Source: Bifidobacterium choladohabitans (GTDB taxonomy: Bacteria; Actinomycetota; Actinomycetes; Actinomycetales; Bifidobacteriaceae). Taken from it: DNA of 64,000 nucleotides. This document shows, piece after piece, positions 57,721-64,000 of the stretch. The position numbers and the translations under genes are program-made. The stretch covers positions 186,001 to 250,000 of the forward strand of contig NZ_JACFPL010000002.1 in the NCBI RefSeq assembly GCF_016102005.1, read 5' to 3'. Each line of letters starts with the position of its first letter. Position 1 is the stretch's first letter. A model generated the notes under the pieces. It was not told the DNA's origin and searched no databases. It worked only from the letters and a program-made list of their open reading frames with translations.

Positions 57721-60642
57721 GTGGTAGCAGTCTTGGACAAGGTCCTCCGTATGGGCGAGGGTCGTCAGATTCGCAAGCTTCAGGGGGTGGCCAAGGCGAC
57801 CAACGCCTTCGAGGATCAGATCTCGGCCATGAGCGACGAGGAACTCAAGGGTCAGACGCCTAAGTTCAAGCAGCGACTTGAGAACGGCGAATCCCTCGAT
57901 TCCCTGATGCCAGAGGCCTTTGCCACGGTTCGCGAGGTTTCCAAGCGCACCCTGGGCCAGCGGCACTTTGACGTCCAGCTGATGGGCGGCGCGGCCCTGC
58001 ACTGGGGCAACATCGCCGAGATGAAGACCGGCGAGGGCAAGACCCTGGTGGCCACCCTGCCCAGCTATCTGAATGCCCTGGAGGGCAAGGGCGTGCATGT
58101 GGTCACGGTCAACGACTACCTGGCCTCCTACCAGAGCGAGCTCATGGGGCGCATCTTCCGCTTCCTGGGCATGAGCGTGGGCTGCATCATCACCGACCAG
58201 CGCCCAGCCGAGCGCCGCAAGCAGTACCAGGCGGACATCACCTACGGCACCAACAACGAATTCGGCTTCGACTACCTGCGCGACAACATGGCCTGGGACA
58301 AGGACGAGCTGGTCCAGCGTGGCCACCACTTCGCCATCGTGGACGAGGTGGACTCCATCCTGATCGACGAGGCACGAACTCCTCTGATCATCTCCGGACC
58401 CGCCGAGGGCGACGTGACCCGATGGTACCGGCAGTTCGCCAAGCTGGTCCCCAGGCTCACCAGGGATGAGGACTATGAGGTCGACGAGAAGAAGAAGGTC
58501 GTTGGCATCCTGGACCCCGGCATCACCAAGGTGGAGGACTACCTGGGCATCGACAACCTCTACGAGCCCGCCAACACCGCCCTGATCGGATATCTGAACA
58601 ACGCCATCAAGGCCAAGGAGCTCTTCCTGCGCGACCGCGACTATGTGGTCCAGAACGGTGAGGTCCTGATCGTGGACGAACATACCGGCCGTCTGCTCAA
58701 GGGCCGCCGCTACAACGAGGGCCTCCACCAGGCCATCGAGGCCAAGGAGGGCGTGGAGGTCAAGGCCGAGAACCAGACCTTCGCCACCATCACCCTGCAG
58801 AATTACTTCCGCATGTACGACAAGCTGGCGGGAATGACCGGAACGGCCGAGACCGAGGCCGCCGAGTTCATGAACACCTACAAGCTGGGCGTGCTGCCCA
58901 TTCCCACCAACAAGCCCATGATCCGCAAGGATCAGCCGGATCTGATCTACCGCACCAAGAAGGAGAAGCTGACCGCCATCGTCCGCGATGTGGCCAAGCG
59001 GCATGCCAAGGGCCAGCCCATCCTGCTGGGCACCGCCTCGGTGGAGTCCTCCGAGGTGGTCTCCTCCCTGCTGGACGTGGCCGGCATCGACCATCAGGTC
59101 CTCAACGCCAAGCAGCATGCGCGCGAGGCTGCGGTCGTGGCCGTGGCAGGGCGCAAGGGGGCTGTGACCGTGGCCACCAACATGGCAGGGCGTGGCACCG
59201 ACATAATGCTGGGCGGAAACGTGGAGTTCCTTGCCGATCAGAAGCTCAAGGAGCAGGGTTACTCCTCCGACGACACTCCTGAGGAGTATGAGAAGCGCTG
59301 GCCCAAGATGCTGGACTCCGTCAAGGAGCAGGTCAAGGACGAGCATGAGGAGGTCGTCAAGCTGGGTGGCCTGTACGTACTGGGCACCGAGCGGCACGAG
59401 TCCCGCCGTATCGACAACCAGCTGCGCGGCCGCTCAGGCCGTCAGGGCGATCCTGGCGAGTCCAGATTCTACCTGAGCCTGGAAGACGATCTGATGCGCC
59501 TGTTCAATACCGGGATGGTGGCTCAGCTCATGTCCAAGAGCCTGCCCGAGGGTCAGCCCATCGACAAAAAGAGCGTCTCCAAGGGTGTGCGCAACGCACA
59601 GAAGTCCGTGGAATCCCGCAACTACGAGATCCGCAAGAACGTGTTGAAGTACGACGATGTGATGAACAAGCAGCGTCAGGTCATCTATGGCGAGCGTCAG
59701 GCGGTGCTCAAGGGCGAGGACATCCACGAGGACATTCTCCGCTTCATCAGCGAGACCATCACCTCATACATCCGGGGTGCACAGAAGGGCTCGGACAAGC
59801 CCGAGGACTGGGATGCCGACGGGCTTTGGAAGGCGCTGGCCTCCGTCTACCCGGTCAGTCTTGACCAGGATGAGACCATGGACTCCCTGGAGGGTCTGAA
59901 GGGTGACAAGGCCGTCAAGGCTCTGGCGGACAAGTTGGTGGAGGATGCCGATTCCATCTACCAGCAGCGTGAGGACGAGCTGGGCGAGAAGGGCTCCAGG
60001 CAGCTGGAGCGCCAGGTGGTCCTCTCCGTCCTGGACAGCAAGTGGCGTGAGCACCTCTACGAGATGGACTACCTGAAGGACGGCATCGGCCTGCGCGGCA
60101 TGGGTCAGCGTGACCCCCTGGTCGAGTACCAGCGCGAGGGCTACCAGATGTACAACTCCATGATCGACGCCATCAAGGAGCAGACCGTGCAGCTGCTCTT
60201 CAACGTGGACCTCAAGCAGATCGCGGCCAGCCAGGAGAACGAGCGGCGGGCCCGCGAGGAGCGTAAGGAGAACGAGGAGAGCCAGTCCGAGCCGGTCAAC
60301 TACCAGGCACCTGAAGAGCCTGATGCCGAGGACGAGACCACCGACATCGACGAGACTGCCGAGGAGCATGACGAGGGTGCTCCGGCTGGCAGCATCCAGG
60401 AGGATTCAGAGGAGGATGCCTCTGAGGATGCCGCTGACGAGGGTGCTCCGGCCCCGGTCGGGCCTGCCCCTATCAGCCATGCCGAGGGCAAGGTCCCTGC
60501 CAACAAGAGGCCCAAGGCTGTAGAGGATCACTCGCCTTGGTCTGATGGCCGCACCTTCCCGGGCACGCCCCGCAACGCCCCCTGCCCCTGTGGTTCCGGA
60601 CGCAAGTACAAGATGTGCCACGGCCAGAACGAGAAGAAATGA
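57721..60642 (+). CDS. secA: Preprotein translocase ATPase SecA (SecA1)
   Basis: A 973-residue motor of the general secretion pathway. [20 protein letters not shown] is Walker [21 protein letters not shown] is the DEAD box, and [11 protein letters not shown] is a helicase motif. The linker before the end is acidic and disordered. The C-terminal zinc/SecB-type motif [14 protein letters not shown] is present. GTG start at 57721 after AGGGAG. Required for export of the OppA and surface proteins encoded in this window. Confidence 0.97.
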   Translation: MVAVLDKVLRMGEGRQIRKLQGVAKATNAFEDQISAMSDEELKGQTPKFKQRLENGESLDSLMPEAFATVREVSKRTLGQRHFDVQLMGGAALHWGNIAEMKTGEGKTLVATLPSYLNALEGKGVHVVTVNDYLASYQSELMGRIFRFLGMSVGCIITDQRPAERRKQYQADITYGTNNEFGFDYLRDNMAWDKDELVQRGHHFAIVDEVDSILIDEARTPLIISGPAEGDVTRWYRQFAKLVPRLTRDEDYEVDEKKKVVGILDPGITKVEDYLGIDNLYEPANTALIGYLNNAIKAKELFLRDRDYVVQNGEVLIVDEHTGRLLKGRRYNEGLHQAIEAKEGVEVKAENQTFATITLQNYFRMYDKLAGMTGTAETEAAEFMNTYKLGVLPIPTNKPMIRKDQPDLIYRTKKEKLTAIVRDVAKRHAKGQPILLGTASVESSEVVSSLLDVAGIDHQVLNAKQHAREAAVVAVAGRKGAVTVATNMAGRGTDIMLGGNVEFLADQKLKEQGYSSDDTPEEYEKRWPKMLDSVKEQVKDEHEEVVKLGGLYVLGTERHESRRIDNQLRGRSGRQGDPGESRFYLSLEDDLMRLFNTGMVAQLMSKSLPEGQPIDKKSVSKGVRNAQKSVESRNYEIRKNVLKYDDVMNKQRQVIYGERQAVLKGEDIHEDILRFISETITSYIRGAQKGSDKPEDWDADGLWKALASVYPVSLDQDETMDSLEGLKGDKAVKALADKLVEDADSIYQQREDELGEKGSRQLERQVVLSVLDSKWREHLYEMDYLKDGIGLRGMGQRDPLVEYQREGYQMYNSMIDAIKEQTVQLLFNVDLKQIAASQENERRAREERKENEESQSEPVNYQAPEEPDAEDETTDIDETAEEHDEGAPAGSIQEDSEEDASEDAADEGAPAPVGPAPISHAEGKVPANKRPKAVEDHSPWSDGRTFPGTPRNAPCPCGSGRKYKMCHGQNEKK

Positions 60643-60713
60643 CAGGTTCGCATAATCACTAGCGGCTTCTGCAGATAAGGTTGCCGATACATTTAGGGTT
60701 GCCGATCTGACTG

Positions 60714-60746
60714 ACGGCCATCGCTCATAAGGGCGGTGGCCGTTTC
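60714..60746 (+). terminator. Terminator of secA
   Basis: ACGGCCATCGCT pairs with GGCGGTGGCCGT (60714-60725, 60732-60743) with G-U pairs, followed by TTCC. It lies about 70 bp after the secA stop. Confidence 0.6.
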
Positions 60747-60778
60747 CATATATTGGATTGCTTACTTTCATATATTGG
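60747..60778 (+). promoter_or_regulatory. Paired CATATATTGG direct repeats upstream of trpD
   Basis: CATATATTGG occurs at 60747-60756 and 60769-60778, exactly 22 bp (two helical turns) apart, both preceded by TT. This is a typical arrangement for a regulator that binds one face of the DNA. A second pair, GGTTGCCGAT, lies at 60679-60688 and 60697-60706, 18 bp apart. Confidence 0.45.
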
Positions 60779-60847
60779 TAGCAAAGTGACCAGAATATGG
60801 GATTGCCTTGTGCAGGGGAGGGGCAGGGCAGTAAACCTAGAGCAAAC

Positions 60848-60873
60848 AGCGGGGCATCCAGCCCCGCTTCTTC
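60848..60873 (+). terminator. Terminator-like hairpin 18 bases before trpD (possible attenuator)
   Basis: AGCGGGGC / GCCCCGCT (60848-60855, 60861-60868) with a 5-base loop, then TCTTC. The hairpin lies between the putative promoter region and the trpD ribosome binding site, so it must either be read through or regulated. No leader peptide with tandem Trp codons was found. Confidence 0.55.
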
Positions 60874-60890
60874 AAAGGAAAAGAGTCATC

Positions 60891-61991
60891 ATGCGGCCAC
60901 TTAGCTGGAAATCCGTCCTGAACTCCTTGGTGTCCGGTCGGCACCTGAGCGCGGATGAGGCCGAGTGGTGCATGAACGACCTGATGGACGGAAATGCCGA
61001 CCCGGTGCAGGTGGGCGCCGTCCTGTCCATGCAGTCCACCCTGGGGCTGACCAGCCCAGAGGTCGAAGGGGCTGCCAAGGCCATGGTGGGTCATGCGGTG
61101 CCGCTGAAGGTCAGGGGTGACGTGACCGACATCGTCGGCACCGGCGGCGACGGGGCAGCGACAGTCAACCTGTCGACCATGGGTGCCATCGTGGCTGCCG
61201 CAGCAGGTGTCAGGATCGTCAAGCACGGCAACCGAGCCGCATCCAGCAAGAGCGGCACCGCCGACTGTCTGGAGCAGCTGGGCCTGCCTCTGGATCTGCC
61301 GCCGCAGGAGGTGGCTGCCATGGCTGACCGCTACGGCATCACCTTCGTCTTCGCCAAGACCTTCCACCCTGCCATGCGATTTGCAGGCCCTGTCCGCTCG
61401 TCGCTGGGCATCCCGACCGTCTTCAACCTGCTGGGACCCCTGACCAACCCGGTCAACCCGCGATATGTGGCCATCGGATGCGCCCAGCGCCAGCTGAGTC
61501 CCATGATGGCCCAGGTCTACGCCTCACGCGGCCAGGAGGGCATGGTCTACACCTCGGTCGAGGGCCTTGACGAGATGGCTCCGACCGGCCCGGTCTCCAT
61601 CTGGGAGATCCACCAGGGCAAAGTGGAGGAGCGGTCCTTCGATCCGACTCGTGAACTGGGTCTCGACCCGGTTGATTTGGATGACCTGCGCGGTGGCGAT
61701 CCCGCCTTCAATGCCAGCGTCGTCAGGGATTTCCTGGCTGGAAAGTCGGTTCCCTCCCGTTCCACGGCCCTGCTCAATGCCGCCTCGGCCATCGTGGCCG
61801 ACGGCACACGGATTGACGCCGGTCCCGAGGCCGATCTGAGCGTCCGGTTTGCCCAGGCCTACCAACTGGCTACCGAGGTTGTGGACCAGGGCAGGGCCGC
61901 CGACCTGCTGGCAGCCTGGATTCACGGAGCCCAGGAAGCGCAGTCCCGCTGTCAGCAGGAGGAACGGACACGCCGTCCGGTCCTGGTCTAG
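60891..61991 (+). CDS. trpD: Anthranilate phosphoribosyltransferase
   Basis: Transfers phosphoribosyl from PRPP to anthranilate, the second step of tryptophan synthesis. PRPP-binding glycine motif DIVGTGGDGAATVNLST, then KHGNRAASSKSGTADCLEQLG and FAKTFHPAMRFAGPVRSSLGIPTVFNLLGPLTNP are family signatures. ATG 60891 gives 366 residues; an upstream TTG frame (60753) is leader. It is an orphan trp gene; other trp genes are not in the window. Confidence 0.95.
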   Translation: MRPLSWKSVLNSLVSGRHLSADEAEWCMNDLMDGNADPVQVGAVLSMQSTLGLTSPEVEGAAKAMVGHAVPLKVRGDVTDIVGTGGDGAATVNLSTMGAIVAAAAGVRIVKHGNRAASSKSGTADCLEQLGLPLDLPPQEVAAMADRYGITFVFAKTFHPAMRFAGPVRSSLGIPTVFNLLGPLTNPVNPRYVAIGCAQRQLSPMMAQVYASRGQEGMVYTSVEGLDEMAPTGPVSIWEIHQGKVEERSFDPTRELGLDPVDLDDLRGGDPAFNASVVRDFLAGKSVPSRSTALLNAASAIVADGTRIDAGPEADLSVRFAQAYQLATEVVDQGRAADLLAAWIHGAQEAQSRCQQEERTRRPVLV

Positions 61992-62010
61992 ATTCGCGGC
62001 TGCCAAACCT

Positions 62011-62055
62011 GTTCGGGCCCCACTGGCTGATGTTTCCTGCCAGTGGGGCCCGAAC
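62011..62055. terminator. Strong hairpin between trpD and the convergent membrane-protein gene
   Basis: A perfect 17-bp stem, GTTCGGGCCCCACTGGC and its reverse complement (62011-62027, 62039-62055), with an 11-base loop. No U-run. Located 19 bp past trpD and 33 bp past the stop of the opposing gene, it likely terminates both. Confidence 0.75.
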
Positions 62056-62088
62056 GTATCCTCGGCTTATATATGGCGGCACACGACA

Positions 62089-62634
62089 TCATCGCCGGTA
62101 GTGCCGTTCGTCGTCATCGAAGAGTCCACTTGAATCGTCGTGGAAATTCTTCCGATCGATGATCAGTCCCGCGATGCCTATCAGCAGGAGCAGTCCCGCC
62201 AGCAGGCCGGTCAAGCCGGACCAGCGGGGAATGAAGATGGTCAGGAAGAAGCAGACCAGGCCCAGCACCGTCATGATCATGAAGGCCACCCGCCTTCCGC
62301 CCAGGTCGCTCAGGTCAGGGTTGGGCGGCACAAAGTTCGACGACTGGTCCATGACCTGGTCGGTGTCCAGCCAGCTGCTGCCTTGGAAGTCGCGAGGTCC
62401 GGAGCCGCCGACGAAGGAGTCCCGCTTCAAGTCCTCGGCCCTCAGCGCCGCCTTCTTCTCGGACTTTCGAGCCTTCTTTTCGAATTCCTTGGCCGTCCTG
62501 GACGATTCCAGGGAACCCAGCTCGTCAGCGTGCGAATTCAGGAAGTCCGCCCACTCCTCGTCCCCCTGTGAGGGCCCGGTTCCCGCCTCGCTGTTATACT
62601 GATTCCCGGCGTCGTTATGCTTGTGCTCGGTCAT
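62089..62634 (-). CDS. Conserved bifidobacterial-type membrane protein of unknown function
   Basis: A 181-residue protein with a hydrophilic, coiled-coil-like first half (SRTAKEFEKKARKSEKKAA) and two membrane helices near the C terminus (VAFMIMTVLGLVCFFLTIFI and LLAGLLLLIGIAGLIID), then an acidic, Asp/His/Arg tail. I do not recognise a named family with confidence. ATG at 62634 has only a weak ribosome binding site, and the gene diverges from plsC by 48 bp. Confidence 0.7.
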   Translation of the reverse strand: MTEHKHNDAGNQYNSEAGTGPSQGDEEWADFLNSHADELGSLESSRTAKEFEKKARKSEKKAALRAEDLKRDSFVGGSGPRDFQGSSWLDTDQVMDQSSNFVPPNPDLSDLGGRRVAFMIMTVLGLVCFFLTIFIPRWSGLTGLLAGLLLLIGIAGLIIDRKNFHDDSSGLFDDDERHYRR

Positions 62635-62682
62635 AGAACCATCGTAACCTCGGCCGCACGCATTCGCTACCAAGGAGTCTCT

Positions 62683-63372
62683 GTGCTGTACTGGTTCTTC
62701 GTCAAACTGCTCGGTCCGTTGGCGCGTACCTGGTTCAAACCGACCGTTGAAGGCACGGAGAACATTCCCAAGCAGGGGGCTGCCATCATCGCCTCCAACC
62801 ATCTGGCCGTCATCGACGACGCCCTCCTGCCCATCACCTGCCCCAGGATGATCCACTTCATGGGCAAGGCCGAGTACTTCAACGGCAAGGGGATAAAGGG
62901 CAAGTTCAAGAAATGGTGGTTCAGCTCGGTCGGAGTCTTCCCCGTGGACAGGTCGGGTGGCTCCAAGTCGCTGGGGGCCATGGAAACGGCGCGCTCCATC
63001 CTTGAGCACGGTCACATCTTCGGCATCCATCCGGAGGGCACGCGCAGCCCTGACGGCAGGCTCTACCGGGGGCACACCGGGGCGGCGCGGCTGGCCTTCG
63101 AGACCGGAACGACAGTGGTGCCCACCGCCATCATCGGCACCCGGCAGCTTCAGGAGCCCGGGCATGTGCTTCCGCATAAGGGCAGGACCAAGGTCATCTT
63201 CGGCAAGCCCATTACCGTGCCCTACGTGCCGGTCAACAGCCTCACCCATGAGGAGATCCGCAACCTGACCGACAGGATCATGCAGGAGATCCAGGAGATG
63301 AGCGGGCAACGCTACGTGGACGTGTATGCCCAGGTCATCAAGGCGCACGAGAACAAGGAAGAACTGGGCTGA
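62683..63372 (+). CDS. plsC: 1-acyl-sn-glycerol-3-phosphate acyltransferase (PlsC family)
   Basis: A 229-residue acyltransferase of phospholipid synthesis. The catalytic H-x4-D box is in SNHLAVIDDALLP, and the glycerol-phosphate binding motif is HPEGTRSPDGRLYRG; FPVDRSGGSKSLGA precedes it. GTG 62683 follows AAGGAG at 5 bases; a longer upstream frame overlaps the divergent gene and lacks a site. Convergent with the kinase gene, 5 bp apart. Confidence 0.9.
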   Translation: MLYWFFVKLLGPLARTWFKPTVEGTENIPKQGAAIIASNHLAVIDDALLPITCPRMIHFMGKAEYFNGKGIKGKFKKWWFSSVGVFPVDRSGGSKSLGAMETARSILEHGHIFGIHPEGTRSPDGRLYRGHTGAARLAFETGTTVVPTAIIGTRQLQEPGHVLPHKGRTKVIFGKPITVPYVPVNSLTHEEIRNLTDRIMQEIQEMSGQRYVDVYAQVIKAHENKEELG

Positions 63373-63377
63373 CGACT

Positions 63378-64000
63378 TCAGACCACAGTCAGGGTCACGA
63401 CGGCCGGTGAACCGTCATCATTGACCACCTTGACCTGGGTACCGGGGTTGGGGTCCTGGATTCGCACCGTGTGGGTCAGGTTGCCCAGCGGCGCGGAGAT
63501 GTTGACCTTGAGTCCGTATCCCTGCAGGATCTGGGTGGCCTCGTCCTGGCTCTTGCCCTTCACGTCGGGCATGCTGATGAATTGCGGCCCCTTGGAGATG
63601 ACCACGTTGACCGCATCGCCCCAGTGCAGCTGCTTCTGGGCCTGGTGGGAGGCGGAGATCACCTGGTTGCGGGGCACCGTGTCCGACCAGTCTTCGCTGT
63701 AATTGACCTTGAGCCGGAGCGCCTCCAGGGCCGCCTTGGCATCGTCCCTGGCCTTGCCGATGATGTCGGGCATGGCCACCGGCATCCGACCCTTGGAAAG
63801 GACCAGGCTGACCTTGGTGTCGTGCCGGGTCCTGGTCCCTGGGGCCGGCTCCACCGAAATCGCCGCTCCCTCGGGTATGTCCATGGAGTACTGGTCCTTG
63901 GAGGAGTCATGGTCGATCTTGTCGAACCCAGCCGCCTTCAGGGCTTGCACGGGGTCCTTGCCGTTGGAGGTGTCCGGCGTGAGGATGTCCTTGGGCACTG
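63378..64000 (-). CDS. PASTA-domain Ser/Thr protein kinase (PknB-type), C-terminal part
   Basis: The open frame runs off the right edge; 207 residues are visible. They comprise consecutive PASTA repeats: a partial first one (DPVQALKAAGFDK), then MPDIIGKARDDAKAALEALRLKVNY and MPDVKGKSQDEATQILQGYGLKVNI, each followed by a beta-rich half ending in VSLVLSKG or NVVISKG. Such repeats form the extracellular peptidoglycan/lipid-II sensor of PknB-like kinases (or of class A PBPs). The GTG near 63998 is internal. The kinase domain is outside the window, so its identity as a kinase is inferred. Confidence 0.75.
   Translation of the reverse strand, partial: VPKDILTPDTSNGKDPVQALKAAGFDKIDHDSSKDQYSMDIPEGAAISVEPAPGTRTRHDTKVSLVLSKGRMPVAMPDIIGKARDDAKAALEALRLKVNYSEDWSDTVPRNQVISASHQAQKQLHWGDAVNVVISKGPQFISMPDVKGKSQDEATQILQGYGLKVNISAPLGNLTHTVRIQDPNPGTQVKVVNDDGSPAVVTLTVV

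Noticed and set aside
60753-60890. trpD starting at the upstream TTG, or a Trp leader peptide
   Set aside because: The extra N-terminal part does not resemble TrpD and the in-frame region has no run of Trp codons; the canonical start with a ribosome binding site is ATG 60891.

Overview
The window is high-GC actinobacterial chromosome and almost certainly Bifidobacteriaceae, most likely Bifidobacterium. The evidence is gene order and family content: infC-rpmI-rplT followed by xerD-parA-scpA-scpB; ftsK-pgsA-cinA-clgR-DUF3046-recA-recX, with miaB-miaA just upstream; DUF3710-DUF3159-TrmA; a fused OppDF ATPase; and a long-form HPF next to secA. I cannot assign a species. No rRNA, tRNA, CRISPR array, IS element or prophage was seen. 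The one stable RNA gene found is rnpB, on the minus strand between recX and hpf.

Layout. 1-7 kb: the 3' part of ispH, ybaK, a DedA membrane protein, gap, an ArsC/Spx-like thioredoxin-fold protein, thiamine pyrophosphokinase, the AzlCD amino-acid exporter and a fused msrAB. 7-19.7 kb: translation genes (infC with an apparent AUU start, rpmI, rplT), a membrane-anchored spermidine-synthase-like protein, the xerD-parA-scpA-scpB segregation block, typA, pheA-tyrA and xerC. 19.8-29.3 kb: an oligopeptide ABC transporter with three consecutive OppA lipoproteins, two of them a recent tandem duplication, then oppB, oppC and a one-chain OppDF. 29.3-38.2 kb: DUF3710, DUF3159, a TrmA-type RNA methyltransferase, a one-lobe binding-protein-like lipoprotein, a CtpE-like P-type ATPase, aconitase, and a Bax-inhibitor-1 protein on the other strand. 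39.3-42.9 kb: a large sortase-anchored surface protein with two seven-bladed RCC1-type propellers. 43-64 kb: an aldo/keto reductase, a small alarmone synthetase, miaB-miaA, a MerR regulator, a degenerate Fic protein, ftsK, pgsA, cinA, clgR, DUF3046, recA-recX, rnpB, hpf, secA, trpD, a membrane protein, plsC and the 3' end of a PASTA-domain kinase.

The most unusual locus is the surface protein at 39296-42873 (minus). Its signal peptide and its body lie in different frames, joined by a run of 13 G (13 C on the plus strand, 42723-42735). Only run lengths of 3k+2 (11, 14) fuse them; 13 gives a 56-residue truncated product. This is the architecture of a slipped-strand ON/OFF switch, and the window shows the OFF state. 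The body carries two copies of a module (Flg_new/InlB-B repeat plus seven-bladed propeller) and ends in an LPKAG sorting signal. I found no alternative start codon that would rescue the body with its signal peptide.

Other notable regulation: a perfect SOS box before recA, a MerR-type palindromic promoter giving a leaderless merR, intrinsic terminators throughout, and a terminator-like hairpin just before trpD.
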